Both the position numbers and the translations under genes were made by a program. A stretch of 64,000 nucleotides of DNA from Vigna angularis (taxonomy: Eukaryota > Streptophyta > Magnoliopsida > Fabales > Fabaceae): NCBI RefSeq assembly GCF_016808095.1, contig NC_068976.1, positions 16,579,663-16,643,662 of the forward strand, read 5' to 3'. The notes beneath the pieces were generated by a model. That model had not been told where the DNA came from and made no database searches. It saw nothing but the letters and a program-made list of their open reading frames with translations. Positions 23,654 through 37,211 of the stretch are shown piece after piece; within the stretch, counting starts at the first letter, position 1; each line of letters opens with the position of its first letter.

Positions 23654-26302
23654 TCAAATTTCCATTGGAGAACCACCTTGGTCTCCAGCAGCACCTTGAT
23701 CTGCACCAGATGCCTGGTCGGTGGGAGCATCCTGCTCGGTTGCTGGCTGAGCTTCTTCAGCTGGAGGTTCATCCTCCTTCACAATCTCAAAAGTATCAAT
23801 CAGCTGTTGAACAGTTTCTTGATCTAAAATGTGGAATGGTTCACCAACTCCAACCACAGCAATAGTGCATACAGAACTCCTCAGTTTTTCACCTTGCAAG
23901 GACTCCCTAGTTGCGATAAGTGCATCTTTGATCAGATCTTCTCGAGAAGAGCCCATGAAGTTATCAAACCTGCGTTCCAAATATGTCTTTGCAGCTTGAG
24001 AGCGAGATCCAATAGCAAAAGCCTGATATTCAAAATAGTTTCCACTGGGACAGTTGTAATAGAGGTGAGCTCCTGATTCATCTAATCCAGCTACCAGGAG
24101 GCCAACCCCATAAGGACGTTTCCATGATCGCTGCGTGCAAACCTGCAACTCAAAATTGCATCACGAACACTGATTAAAAAGATATCTTTTCAGTTCGAAC
24201 CCATACCTTATTTATTCAACTTCTTATGACTAAAGCACAAATTACACAAGTATAACTGCATATAATAGAAATAATGTTTGGATAAACTTCCCTCGAACAC
24301 TTTTAAGAGGAAAAAAAATAAGTTAAAAGGAATTTTGCTTCTTTATAAGTTAAAATTAGTTTACACATGGAACTAATTTGTAGAATTTGTTTCCAATTAA
24401 CTTTTCCAAATTTTGATTTTTAACCAATGCATAAGCTAATTTAAGCTTATGGGGAAACTACTTTTTTTCCTTCTTAACTTTTCTCCACTATAAGCGCTTA
24501 TGGAAAAGTTTTCTCCAAACAAAATGTAGATTAGCTAATCCAATTCCAATATTTTGTTGATTGTGAACTAAACAGGCTAGATTCCAATAATGCAGCTACA
24601 TTCAAGAGCCTGAAAAAAAGAGGGGAAGGGTTACTTCTCCTAAAAAATTTGTTCAACAGATTTTCTATCTCTATGTACAGAAAGATCCTTCAACCACAGT
24701 AAGTAAAATCCAAGTTCTTTTTTTACATACGACAGCTTGAACCTAATTCAACTAGGTCTTTTACGTGCCAGTTATGACAACTTGACCATCACAATAATTT
24801 GTTTTCTACTTCACTTCATAAAACAGCCTTCTCAACATAGATTTTGCATAACAGAATACCTATGACACGGCTGCATAACTTGCAATGATGTAAACATGAA
24901 TATTATCATCCTTCACACAGCAAACAGAAACCTTAGTGCTACTGTGTGTTACTTAAATTTCAAACACTAATAGAACCCAAAGCCTCTACCACACAAAAAA
25001 TCTGAAATACAATGACTGGATGTGTCCTGTGGGAGCGAATCAACATTAAGATGGGAACCAGCCTCGGTACCTCGGTGTGCTCGGGTACGACATTATGTGG
25101 GTTAGATTCACAACCTGTCGGGGCTGAGCTCTGGGTGTTAAACCGAGAGTACCCTGAGCTTAAAGAGGATGAGGAGGGGGAGGGGGTGGGGAGGGAGGGA
25201 CGGTTATGACTAGAGGCAGACACACCTATACATAGGGAAGGATCTAACCTTTGAGAGATAGACAGAGAAGAGAGCAATCTTTGAGGGATAGTGTTCTGAA
25301 GTTAAGCAGAGTTTATAAACATGAATAACTATGACACGACTGCATAATTTGCAATGATGTAAACAGGAATACTATCATCCTTCACACTGCAAGCAGAAAC
25401 CTCCGTGGTACTGTGTGCTACTTAAGTTTCCGACAGAAATAGAATCCAAAGCCTCTACCACACAAATTTCAAATACAGTAAGAATCTGAAAGGGCAGCAC
25501 ACACAAAAAAATTTCAAGAGGCTATAGCAAGATAGCAGGATGGCGACTATTTTAAATATTATTATTATAACAGAAATCAGATAATTTATACTACACACCA
25601 TAAAACATAAGAAAAGAAATTCGCTGTAAACAGTAAGTTATAGTTTACACAACGAATCACCATCAATTTAGGAACAATAGAAACAAAAACATCAATGAAA
25701 AAAAAATGACGATGAAACTAACAGACATTTACAGTTTAATCGAATTCAACAAACGCAATTCACCAGTTTAATCCCATGACCTAAAATCGAAATTCAACAA
25801 CGAAACTCTAGAATAGCCGTTTCAATTCTCACATACATAGTAATTATTGAAGAAAAGCAAACCCTAGAAGTGTAGTTTCAATTCTCGCAGAGATAGTAAT
25901 TATTGAAGAAAACAAAACCCTAAGTGGAAGGGAAGGGAAGGGAATGAGGACCTGTGCCTTGTCGGCGAGTTGAACAACAAGTCTGCCTACAGGAAGAGGA
26001 GACTCGTAGGTGTAGTTATAGTTGATGCACTCGGATCGCATGTATCGGGATAGGACGCGGCCGTCGGCAGTGAGGCCGGCGATGGCGACGCCGATGTGGT
26101 TGTCGACCTTGAAGATCTTCTTCTGGTGCGAGGAGAGTTCGGAGTTGGCCTTGTTGACGCATGCGAGAACCACGTGCGTCTTGGATCGGAGACCGATCGC
26201 CGCCGAGCCCTGCTTCACCGCCTCCATCGCGTACTCCACTTGGAACAGTCGCCCCGCCGGGCTCCATGTAGTCACGTCCGTGTCGTACTGATTTCTGAAC
26301 AT
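23654..26302 (-). CDS. PAF1: 20S proteasome alpha subunit PAF (alpha type-1; 279 aa, two exons)
   Basis: Exon 1 (26302-25952) and exon 2 (24142-23654) join in frame across a 1.8-kb intron to give 279 residues, close to the 278 of Arabidopsis PAF1 as I recall it. The N-terminus ([20 protein letters not shown] then [20 protein letters not shown]) is the proteasome alpha-subunit signature; the N-terminal segment helps form the gate of the outer alpha ring. Alpha subunits are structural and lack the catalytic N-terminal Thr of beta subunits. The last 45 or so residues are acidic and Gln/Ala/Pro-rich ([17 protein letters not shown] and onward), a tail typical of this subunit in plants. The protein acts in the cytosol and nucleus as part of the 26S proteasome. 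The long intron holds a MITE and a duplicated segment. Confidence 0.97.
24275..24521. mobile_element. MITE in the PAF intron
   Basis: The left end starts TGTTTGGATAAACTTCC and the right end, read as complement, starts TGTTTGGAGAAAACTTTTCC. Both arms continue with similar AAGTTAA(A/G)AAGG blocks. The 247-base unit has no coding capacity. A clear target duplication is not visible. Confidence 0.6.
24861..25477. repeat. Direct repeats flanking a GC-richer insert in the PAF intron
   Basis: A segment of about 150 bases at 24861-25010 recurs at 25330-25477 with roughly 85 percent identity by eye (shared phrases: GCAATGATGTAAACA, TATCATCCTTCACAC, AAAGCCTCTACCACACAAA). Between them lies a stretch of about 320 bases (25011-25329) that is much richer in GC than the rest of the intron, including a G-rich tract at 25171-25200. 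Its origin is not recognised. Confidence 0.75.
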
Positions 26303-26439
26303 TGTCGATTCAAAATCAAAACCAAAACCAAAAGCTCTTCTTCTTCACTCTCTTTATTACATCACCTTTCTTCTTTCTCAAGAACTCTTACTCTCTCTCC
26401 TCTTCTGCCTTCATTGTTGGACAAGAAAACCCACCTTTC

Positions 26440-26500
26440 ACTGTTTAGCCCACAAACCCATTGGGTTACCACACATTAGGCCGGCCCAAAATAAAGACTG
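26440..26500 (-). promoter_or_regulatory. Site II-like GGCCCA elements upstream of PAF
   Basis: Several GCCCA/TGGGC motifs cluster 140-200 bases before the PAF start codon (AGCCCACA, ACCCATTGGGTT, GGCCGGCCCA). Site II (TGGGCY) elements are common in promoters of plant housekeeping genes. The match is by motif only. Confidence 0.4.
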
Positions 26501-26509
26501 AGATTTGGC

Positions 26510-29500
26510 CATTTCTTCCCGCACCTCCAAAATTATTGTTTTTCTCATTTCAGGTTGTAGAATGAAAAATTGAAAATAATATATAAATTGCTTCAAATCT
26601 ATTCTAAATCATTTATACTTAGCCAATTTTGATTTTGTATTTTTCTAAAGGCTACAAGATATATTATGATGACAACATAGTGCAATGAAATAGAGTATCT
26701 TAATAATAGGGTGTAAAAAGAAAAAGGCCGAATATTTTTAGTATTGGGCCTTACGGACTTTGGATTAAGGATATATTTTGAATGAATTTTTTAGGAGAAA
26801 AATATAAAAGTATAAACTATGATTAGTTTCTTTTTATCATTTCATGAAGTATTTTTTAAAAAATATATTTTTATAAATTATTGATTAAAGCATTTGGCAC
26901 ACACATGCATGTGGAACATTATTTTATTTATGTTATTTTGATTAAAAGAAAAGTGAAAGTGGCATTGAGCTTTGCTGCTTTAGACATTGGACACGACCAA
27001 TGTTATCATTAATTCCAGATTCTCAAATACTCTTTTCTTGGTATCTTCTTCATTCATTAGCTTTATGATGTTGATTCATCATTATTGTGTATCCACTTTC
27101 TCAAATGTTTAGAATTACAAGGAAAACAAAATTCACTTTACAATTACATCTAACTAGTTGGTTGGAATTTCCTTTGTTTTTGTTGCTGTCTTGTTTTTTT
27201 TATTTTTTATTTAGGTAGCTGTGTGTTATAATGTTCTTTGGAATTGCATTATTCATGTGGAATGGTAGTTGTGCCTTCCTTTATTGATTTCTGTGTTTTT
27301 TCAAAACTATCTTTAAATATAATTTATAAGGCAAATTGGTAAAAAATGGAATTTAGATTCTTTTAGTTTTTCTTCCTCTATTTATGGACATTAGTTTTGA
27401 CGTTTTAAAATATGTTAACTTTTTTAATATATCAATATAAATGTATTTTAAAGATAAAACAAGAACAGCATCATAAAAACTAATACAAAATTTTTACTTA
27501 AAAACCTTTCAAAAGTTTAGTTGTATCAAAACAAATATCCATTATGTTGAAGTGAGTGATTTTGCGTACATTTAAGTTGTGATGATATATATTTGTATAT
27601 AAAAATTAAGGAAGAATAAATTAAACGAGAGGACGAAAGGTAGCTTTAATTTTAGGCAAAATTGCAACATCATTTTCATCAAGCTTGTCTAACCAACTAA
27701 TCAATAGGTAACATATCACATTGTTTATTGACATACCAAGAAAATTAGTACAAACAAACTTATTATATTTTAAATATATTTAATTTATTTAACATGAACT
27801 TTAGTTTTATGAATATAAATAAAAATATATAATTTTTAAAATAAATTACAAAGTATTAATATTTTTTTTATCAATACCTTTATTCTTGGTATAGTTTTTG
27901 TTCCTAATTGGGTGCCAATAATTACACTTTTGATAAGGTATTGCAGACTTTGTAACTGTTATAAATGTTTTCCAAAAAAGAAAAATAATTCTTACCAATA
28001 TCCTTTTAATATACATTTCTATAATTTATTGGTATTTAAACGTTTGCATCCAAAACTACCCTGAAATAAAGATGTAATATTTAGATAACTCACTTATGAA
28101 TAGATTAGCATAAGTAAACTGAAATATAATATTAATTATAAACTGATCGATTTATATATTTGTAACTTCAGTCTTATATATCTATAAGTTATATAAAAAG
28201 GAAAGCACATTAAATATTTATTAATTATACTGTATGAGTTATTGATTATTGGTCAACGTTTCTAAAAGAATTATAGAGAAAAAAGTTATTTTAAATTCTA
28301 AGTTTCTACAAATTGAACATTTTTTCAATAATCTAATCAGTTATTTTATTATTAGATATTAATATTATAAATTTAACGTATTTAAAGGTAAAATATATTT
28401 ATTAAATTTTAAATTGTGATTAGATTAATTTTAATTAAAAATCTATATTAAATTATAAATATATAAGTTATTATATTTATTGTGAATTTAAAACTCGTCT
28501 ATATAATTAATTTAAGTATAGTATTGAAAGAAAAATATAAAGAAGTGTTAATTCAATCCAACATCCGAAACCATAATTATTTTCATTATATAAACTTTTA
28601 TTAATGCGTATTCATTTAATTGTTTGTGAATTTAAATGTATTATGTATTAAGAAGTTAAGTGGTTATGCATGAAGTCTTTTTCAAAATAATGTATTACAA
28701 GAATATTTATTCAATAGGGTAATTATTGTATTATTTAAAATAGTAATGGATTATTGAATACCATGTGCATGCAAAACAAGGTATTGTAATAAGACAACCG
28801 TGTGTGCACTGTTTACTATGAATTTGAATACTCAACTTACTAAATTAAAAACCCTTTTATAGAATACTTTATGTCCCCTTATAAATTATTTCTGTAAATC
28901 ATTAAATCATTAAATCATACAATAAAATTAAACACACAATCAATAATATTTAATTATCATCTCATCATATTTGTTACTCATCAATGTTGTTATAATTATA
29001 TAATCAATATTTTACCGTGTATAATTAATATTGCTGTACTGTTTCTCACCGTTACATGGTCATGTATTAAAAAAATACAATCATGAAAAATTCAAATATT
29101 TTTTATGTCTTAATTTTGTAACTTTGGTTTTTCACCTGTTAGAAAAAAAGTAAAGGTTTTAAATATTATAATTATACAACTTTTTATTTTCGTCAAAGTT
29201 CTTTTACATTTTTTCACAATTTTTTTTAACGATGAGACACTTTTATACAAAATTATATATCTTAAAATACATGCTGATGTGATATTTACATATAAATTAA
29301 ATATATTTTTAGTTTTTAAATGTAAAATTAATTTTTTTATTATATTTTAGTCTCTAAAATAAAAATAATAATTTTTTTTATAACTGAACAACTTTAAATT
29401 CTTTTTATATTTAATGTTCTACATTATATTTGAGTTGAAATATGTTAAAATAAAAACTAATTAAATTGTGTATTAAAATTTTGAAACTTAAAAGTTATTT

Positions 29501-30840
29501 AACCTTCTAAATAATTAGTTAATAAAAGTAACATTAATTAATTTTATCTAAAAAAGAAAAGAAAAAAACAAGAAGATGTCGGTGTTTGTGTCCATTGACA
29601 ATGAATAATGGAATGACTAGGTAGCGACAGCTGTATTCAGCAAGCAACCCAAGAAACCATACCAACTCATCTATAAAATCCCGTTCAACGAACACAGCAA
29701 CTCTTATGTAAAATCTCCAAACTACCCTTTATATGTTAAGGGCATCACTGGAAGGGTTTTATTAAGGGTTCTTGACATCCAGGAGGTTTTAGATATATTC
29801 ATATTTACAATTTTTTATTCCAAATATTAATTAAATATTAAAAACGTAAAAAATTATAATAAAATGAAACGTAATATCATAGCAACTTAATGTCAAAATA
29901 ATATATTTTTTAATTATCAAATATTAATACATACATTATAATTGTATATATTTTAAATTAAAATCTTATATAACAATTATATAAAGATTAGAAAAAATTA
30001 GAAGGGATCAAATATGTGTTTTAAAAATAAGTTATAAAATTAAAATTAATATAAATTTGATAAATTATTCAATAAACCAAATGTATTTAAAAAATTAAAA
30101 TAGTAAACCATGAAAAATGAATAAATATTCGTATAAGCTTGAACACACATACACTCAAACATTATAGAGATAACTACGTGTTTCATTGAGACATTTTAAA
30201 TTTTCGGTTAATAGGATCAAATCACTCCGTTTGTACTTCAATGTCAAAGTTAGCAAATATTCCGTAGTCTTAATAATAAATACGTTTTAAATATGTAGTT
30301 TGATGTAATGTCAAAGTCACTAAAGAATACTTTAAGTGAAAATTGGAATTAGTTTATCTTTAAAATTTGATCCAGTTTAGTCTCTCAATTTTAAAAATAT
30401 ATAGATTTAGTTATTTTAATCAAATTTTTTTAAGTTTAATTAACATTTCAAACGCATTTCATGATAGTATTTAAGTTGTTTACACTGACATATTTTTTCT
30501 TACATGTTAGTTGAGAAATATTTATGAAAACTTAAATAAATTTAACAAAATTTGGTTAAAAAAATTAAATTCAAATTGTTCTAGAAATGATAAACTAAAT
30601 TAGTCAAACGTTTTGAAGAGATTAATTCTAATTTTTATTAAAAATTAAAAAATCAAAAACATTTTTAACCATTTATTAAAAATTATTTTTATATAGTATT
30701 CATAAAAAATAAAAATAAAATATTTTATTATTTAGTTTAAAATAAAACATAACATTTTACAATAAATTAAGAGAAAAAAAGTTTAACTCCAAACTCAAAT
30801 TAAGATGCCTTACCTCACTTTTTGCTTGAAGTTCCGAAAC
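26510..30840. other. AT-rich region between the divergent PAF and auxilin-like genes
   Basis: Over 4 kb contain no supported gene. A foldback element lies at 30330-30645. A less AT-rich patch at 29570-29760 has a TATA-like sequence (TCTATAAAATCCC at about 29670) but no gene follows it. Confidence 0.45.
30330..30645. mobile_element. Foldback MITE upstream of the auxilin-like gene
   Basis: The left arm (GAAAATTGGAATTAGTTTAT at about 30338 onward) and the complement of the right arm (AAAAATTAGAATTAATCTCT) match over about 100 bases, sharing blocks such as AGTTTA(G/T)TC and TAA(T/C)CAAATTTT. There is no open reading frame. Ends are approximate. Confidence 0.6.
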
Positions 30841-30855
30841 TACCCCTTAGTGACG

Positions 30856-30863
30856 TTATATAG
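30856..30863 (+). promoter_or_regulatory. Possible TATA box of the auxilin-like gene
   Basis: GTTATATAG lies about 410 bases before the ATG at 31266. The distance implies a long 5' leader, which is plausible given the CT-rich sequence that follows. Confidence 0.35.
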
Positions 30864-31265
30864 TACTGACTGGACTCTGAACTATTCCACAGCAAAACGA
30901 CAACACAGGAGACATACCCTTGTTTCCTAAAAATATTTATGACATTTACCTGCTCCTCCAGTCACCCGTGGACCTATCGATAACACCGCCCAGAGTCAGA
31001 GGAGAACAGCTCCGAGTTAGAGACCGAAACAGCCGGTTGCAAGTGCGTGCCCCACACGTTGATCGTGTTTTTTCGACGGTTACACTGCGATTTTTTTTTC
31101 CCTCTCATTCCGTTGGAATAAAAACTCTTCTCACTCATTTTTCTTCCTCTCACAAGTTTTCTTCTTCTTGTGTCTCTGACTCTTACTGAACCAGTTTCGC
31201 AAAGTCAGAGAAGCAACGCAAGCAAGAAGAATAAAGAGAAGAACTTCGCCGTCAACGTCTCCGTC

Positions 31266-34200
31266 ATGGAGTTCGGAACTGCCGCCGCGACTCTCACGAA
31301 GAAGCTCTCTAACGGCTACGGCGTCTCCGGAAGATCGGCGTACGACGGCGTTTTCGCCGCTCCAATCAAGCTCCGAGCTCCGACTTTCTCCTCTCAATTC
31401 GAGGATTACCGCGAGATTTTCGGCGCCGCCGGAGCTTCGCTCGGTTCCTCTATTCCGATTCTGGAACTTCCGGAACTCAACGAGAGCAAGAAAAAGATCG
31501 ACGACGTTGGGCGCTCGAGGGTCGATTACTCGACGGTCTTCGGTGGGTTTGGGAGTCTAGACGCTGCCGTTCCTTTCGAGGAGTTAGTGGCTGAGCCTGT
31601 GGAGAAAGATAGCTTCGCTATACGGTGAGTTTGCTTGCTGCGTTTTTTTTTTCTAATTTTTTGTTAGGGTTTTAACTTAATGTGACTTGGAATAGTGAAT
31701 GTGCTTGCGTGTTGGTGTTTTGCTTGGAATCCAGATTCGATTCGAGAATATTTGTTTTTTAAAACTGGCCTTGCTTATGCATCCTTTCCATTTTGACCGC
31801 TCTGTCGGTCATGTGAGTTCTTTCTGTGAGAAGAGAAACTGCATTTTCTTTTGCTATTTTTATTTATTTAATTACTTGTCGTGCTCTCGAGCAAGTGAGT
31901 GGGCAACAAAGGTAATAATACCTTACTTTTTAGTCACTTAAAAAAAACGAATCAATGGGAATCTAGTGTTTCGCAGAACTGGTTGAGCCCTTTTGGCATT
32001 CCTTTTATTCTACTTCACCAGTGGAGGAGAACTTATAGGTTAAGGTTTATGGTAGATTTATAATTTTAAAGTTTGGAATTGAAGCCGGGAATCGGAATCT
32101 AGACAACTTTTCAAATACAACTACTTGAAATATACGAATCAGTTTTTAGTTGCAAAGGGAAGCTAGCGTATGGCATCACGATCTTACTAATAGGGTTTTG
32201 TACGCGTTAAAGGTGAATTTATGCTTGTATTGTACCATATTTGGTGCACATTTATATGATATTTAGAAAAATTCCCAACAACGGGCCTTGGATGTGAATA
32301 TTAATCAAATTCATATATTGGTATTTGTGGGAGGATGGAGATCTTTGGAAAAATTCCTTTATTGTGCAAATCTATTATGTAGCATCGGTAATTAACCAAG
32401 TTCTCAGAGGCTGCTTAGGACGGCGATGTTAACATTAATTGTTTTCCTGGCATTTATTATTCTGTAGGAGTAAGATCAAAGAAGAAAACCAATCTTTCCA
32501 GCAAGAGCTTAATACTTGTTCGAAGGAAATTCCAGTGAAATCGTGGTCATCCCATGATGCCAAAAAGGTCAATATGTCTTATCATAAAGTTAACCAAGGA
32601 AGTGAAAATGGAACAGGTGGGACAACACATATAGCTCAACTCCAGGCTGTCCCTGCTTACACTCGATTAATCGAAGAAGTCAAGCCAATGAAGATAAACA
32701 GAGCTAATAAGTCTATACCAGTAGCACAAGATACTTATTCTGGTAGCCATGTCGAGGAGGGAATAAAAGAAGCTGCACATTCTACCAATTCGTATACTAG
32801 TGCTTCACCTGATAATTCTAAGCAACAGTCTTCCACCAACAATGGCGTAAAAGTTAAAAATAGATCTGGTTCTATTGATCTGTTTTTTGATGCATGTGAG
32901 ATCAGTAATGGAAGTAATGGAACAAATAATGTCAAAGTTCCTCGATCAGAGACTACAGAATCTAACTTAAATAAACAAAAAGGTGATGCTCTGAAATCAA
33001 CGCCAATCAAATTCCAGGCATCTAAGAGTAGCTCATCCGAAGGTGTAGCTGGTGCTGATTCGCCACCATACTCAGATGAGGTAGCTGCTTCTGTAGCTGC
33101 TTTAAGAAAGGCAATGGAAGAGGCTCAAGCAAGAATGAAGGTTGCAAAAGAATTGATGAGAAGAAAGAAAGAAGGTTTTCCTGATCGTGTGAAACGTAAG
33201 TCTAACATTGAAGTGAAAGCTGATGGAAAAAGAGACGCTAAAGTCACTCTTAGAACAACGAAACTTGATGCAAAGCTAACATTAAGAGAAAAGGATACTT
33301 CTCTAAATTCTTCTTCTGAGGTAGGGAGGTCAACTATGAGAATAGAGAAAGCGAGGCCAGATCTGGGGACAAAAGAAACCTCTGGTGCTGAAGAAGTTGT
33401 ACGCGAAACACAGAAGAAGATGAAATCAGATCAAGCAAAACATGAGAAAGAGGTTGAACAAAAAGAATCAAATCATAAGGGAAAAATACTTGAGCAGAAA
33501 GAGGCAGAAAATAACAAGAAAGAGCAGTACTTTAATAAAACAGATAGGAATACCCCTGAAAAACCTGAAGAATCTGATGAAAAAATAGAAATGGTTAGGG
33601 AATATTGGGGGCTGGAGAATAATGAAGAGAAGGTTCATGCAGACCATGAAGCAAGTGCATATGTAGAACTTGTCCGGGAAACTAAACATAGGAGTCAAAC
33701 GGTAGTAGATGAGACAAAACTGATTCAGGAGGTATTTGAAAATGGTTTAATGGACAATGGTCCGAAGGTTAATGAAAATGGGGAAGTTGAGAATAGGGTT
33801 AAATCTTTTTATAATCCGGAAGACTATGGAAGCAATGTCGGTGGGCAAGGGTTAATAGAAGGTAATGGGAAAAAAGTTTCTGGTGAGCCAGAAGATGGCA
33901 ACAAATGTGCAGGGTCCTTTGAGCTGGAAGAATGCAAAATAAATTTGAGAGCTGTTCAGGAACCGCGAGAGGCTGAGAAGAATATTACTGAAGAGCTAAA
34001 AGGAAGTGAGAATAAAGTTGATTTGTTCAGTGAGCTGGAAGAATGTGAACTAGCAGAAATTCTGGAGCCACTTGACAATGAGAGTGTGTGCAGTCATCAT
34101 GCCATAAATTTGACAAGTATGGAGGAAGCGACAGAGAACTTTGGGTGTTTAGAGGACAGAAAGAAAAGAAATGATTCTGGTTTTCTGGATATCAGTCAAG

Positions 34201-37200
34201 ACACTGAACATTCCTGTCAGAGAGAAGCCAGAGAAGCCACTGGTAATACCTTTGGCAGTATCTATGTGCAGGAGGAAATCGTGGACCATATTCATAGTAA
34301 GAATAAGAAAAGTAAATTGGATGGAAATGACATGGTTCTTGATGCCCAAGCAAGTGAGAATGGATTTCAAGAAGCCACTCAACTGATGGATGGAAATACG
34401 AGGGAAAGGATAGACAACGAGGAGCCAGTTGAAGTTATTAGAGTAACTCTATCTGATCCTTGTTGCGAGGAGGTAAAAGCAGAGAAAGCTGGCAATACCA
34501 CAGAAACCAGTTCAAGCTATGAGCCAGATGAAACTGAGAAGTTGAACAAAACTCAGGGAGCTGATATAATCACTGAAAATGAGGAAACTTTGGAAGTAAA
34601 TCTAAAGGTTCATTCATATGATGAGGTAGATGGTGTGTCGGAAGCAAGTAGTGCTTCATTTCAACAAGAGAGATATGAAGAAACAGACCCCGTTCAGGAG
34701 ACAAGTGATTTCCGTGATAAACATACAGATGAGACTCATTCCTTCACTCAAGTTGCCGTTGAACTAAACAAAGCAGACAATCAAATACAAAATATATTTG
34801 AAAGAGAGACTTCCGAAGGTGCTGCTACAAATAGTGGTGACACCGACATAAAGGCTAGGCAAAACATAGATCAGTGCTGGGAAAAGTCAGAAAATTACTG
34901 CAATCTGGAAATGCCTGTTGAAGACACAACTCCTGAGTCTGTTGAAATCTGCAAGGATGCAAAGGAGACTAGAGATGCATTAAAGGAAGATTTGGATGAG
35001 AATAGGTCTAATTCCTCTAATGGGGAAATTTTGTTTGACAATGAAGACATTATAGATGAATCCCAGATACCTAGTACATCTGATTGGAAATCGAGTCCCT
35101 TCAAAGAAGTAGAGAAGGTTGATTCAAGTCACATCAATATAAGGGAGAGTAATCAAGTATCCGCAATGGACGAGAAGGGAGCAAATGACAACTTGCATAA
35201 GGAAGAGCAGGAAAAGGAACACCTCAAAAAACTCGATGCAGCAAAAGAGAGGGAAAGAGAAAGAGAAAAGGAGAAATTAGCTGTAGAAAGAGCAATTCGT
35301 GAAGCACGTGAAAGGGCTTTTGCTGATGCCAGAGAAAGGGCGGCAGTAGAGAGAGCTGCTGCAGAAGCACGTCAGAAAAACATTTCTGATGGACGAGAAA
35401 GGCTAGGAAAAACCAATAGTCAGGCAAATGAGAAGACCCCAGCTGAGAAGGCTGCTTTGGAGGCAAAACTTAAAGCTGAGCGTGCTGCTGTGGAGAGAGC
35501 AACTGCAGAGGCACGGGCACGGGCCCTAGAAAGGGCACTTTCTGAGAGAGCTGCTTCTGATGCAAGAAATAAGTCTGATAAACCTGTTGCAGGCTTTGTG
35601 GCTTCCCGTGATAATGCAATGAAGCAAAACTTCCAATCAAAATCTTTCAGCCATGGTGGTATGTAATGTTAACATGTTCTGATTGCGCTGTAGTTGACCC
35701 TATCTTTTATCTTGTATCATATATTCTGTATTTATGTGCTTTCTGTTTAAATTTTTATTGATTCTGTACAAATTGTATTTTCCTGAAGTTCGTGATTCTA
35801 CTGATGTATTTGATGGAGCTAATGGCGATTCTGCTCAGAGATGTAAGGCTAGATTTGAGAGGCATCAGAGAATAGGGGAACGCGTGGTATGTTTCCTGGT
35901 TTTGCCAAATATCTCTTGTACAAATTAAGTTGTCAAATTGTTTGTTCATTCTTTGTTTCGGATGCAGGCACATGCTCTTGCAGAAAAGAATATGCGTGAC
36001 AGGCTTGTGCAGAAGGAGCAAGAGGAGAGAAATGTAATTTTTCTATCAAGGTTTTGCGATTCACATGTTTCCAATTATGCCTTACAAAATCTTTTTTTTT
36101 TTGTTTTTTTGCAGAGGGTAGCAGAAATTCTTGATGCAGATGTTAAAAGATGGTCAAGTGGAAAAACAGGAAACTTGAGGGCATTGCTTTCTACATTACA
36201 ATATGTATGTGTAAACATCCTAACTTTGTTTAAGCTCTGTGCATATTTTGTGACTGTTATGCAATGATAGATAAGAACTTCCCATTTATATATTTCTTTT
36301 CCTATACTCAACTAATCACTTTAAACTAGGGAAATAAAGACATAAAAATATATCGTTTTTGAAAGCACTCAGTTGTTTCAAGACCTAGAGGAAATTTTTG
36401 CTTACTCGTTATCAAATTTGTCTTATGCAGATTCTTGGCCCCGACAGTGGTTGGCAACCGATTCCTCTGACAGATGTAGTAACCACCCCTGCAGTAAAGA
36501 AAGCTTATCGTAAAGCTACACTTTTTGTGCATCCTGACAAGCTGCAGCAGCGGGGAGCAAGCATTCAACAAAAGTACATCTGCGAGAAGGTTTTTGATCT
36601 TCTAAAGGTTTGGCTTCATTTGTTCTTTTTAGTTCTTAACAATTCTGCTGATACCATGGTTTCAACCTACAATCTTTTTAGTTCCCTTGCACCTTTTTTA
36701 TTGCATAATATATGTAGTTGTAAGTGGGATTTTGAATCTTTCCATGGTACTTTTACTAACATGAGACCTGAGTTTGTAAATAACATTCAATATATGATAT
36801 CGTTTCCATGTAATATAAAATAAATTTTCTTGAAGCAAAACTATTATTTTAATTTATGTTTTCTAAGAAGTATACAATTATATTCATGTGCAAAATCTAA
36901 TTTTATACTGTACATAACTTGGCTACCATAATCAGTCTAAAACATTAATTACATCAGACATTCCTTTTATCGTTTAAATTGTAATAAAATCATCTCACAA
37001 AATAAATTCACAGGGTAAAACAAAGTATATTTTTCCCGTGTTTCCTGGGTTGAGCTAAGACACGTTGTCACTGTTAGGAATCAGACGACCAGTTTTGTAA
37101 ACGATATCTTTCTTACTGGAGCAGGATTCAAGTCTATGAATGCATGTTTCTGAATTTTTGTTTAATTGTCCCCAGGAAGCTTGGAACAGATTTAACATGG

Positions 37201-37211
37201 AAGAACGATAA
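31266..37211 (+). CDS. AUL1: Auxilin-like J-domain protein (1338 aa, seven exons)
   Basis: Exons at 31266-31624, 32468-35658, 35789-35886, 35968-36033, 36115-36204, 36431-36607 and 37176-37211 join in frame to 1338 residues. The C-terminal 70 residues form a J domain with the HPD motif at 1302-1304 (FVHPDKLQQ). J domains stimulate the ATPase of Hsp70, and in auxilins this drives uncoating of clathrin vesicles. The N-terminal part carries short motifs ([17 protein letters not shown]) seen in plant auxilin-like proteins. Exon 2 alone encodes over 1000 low-complexity, Glu/Lys/Ser-rich residues, ending in a highly charged coiled-coil stretch with repeated Glu-Arg and RERA(F/A) units before the J domain. 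Overall design fits the auxilin-like 1 group. No membrane segment is present. The start is the ATG after a CT-rich leader; an in-frame upstream open stretch exists but its first ATG-less codons look like leader. Confidence 0.93.

Noticed and set aside
24960..25277. 105-residue minus-strand frame in the PAF intron
   Set aside because: It lies in the GC-richer insert between direct repeats, has no known domain, and is inside an intron of a well-supported gene.
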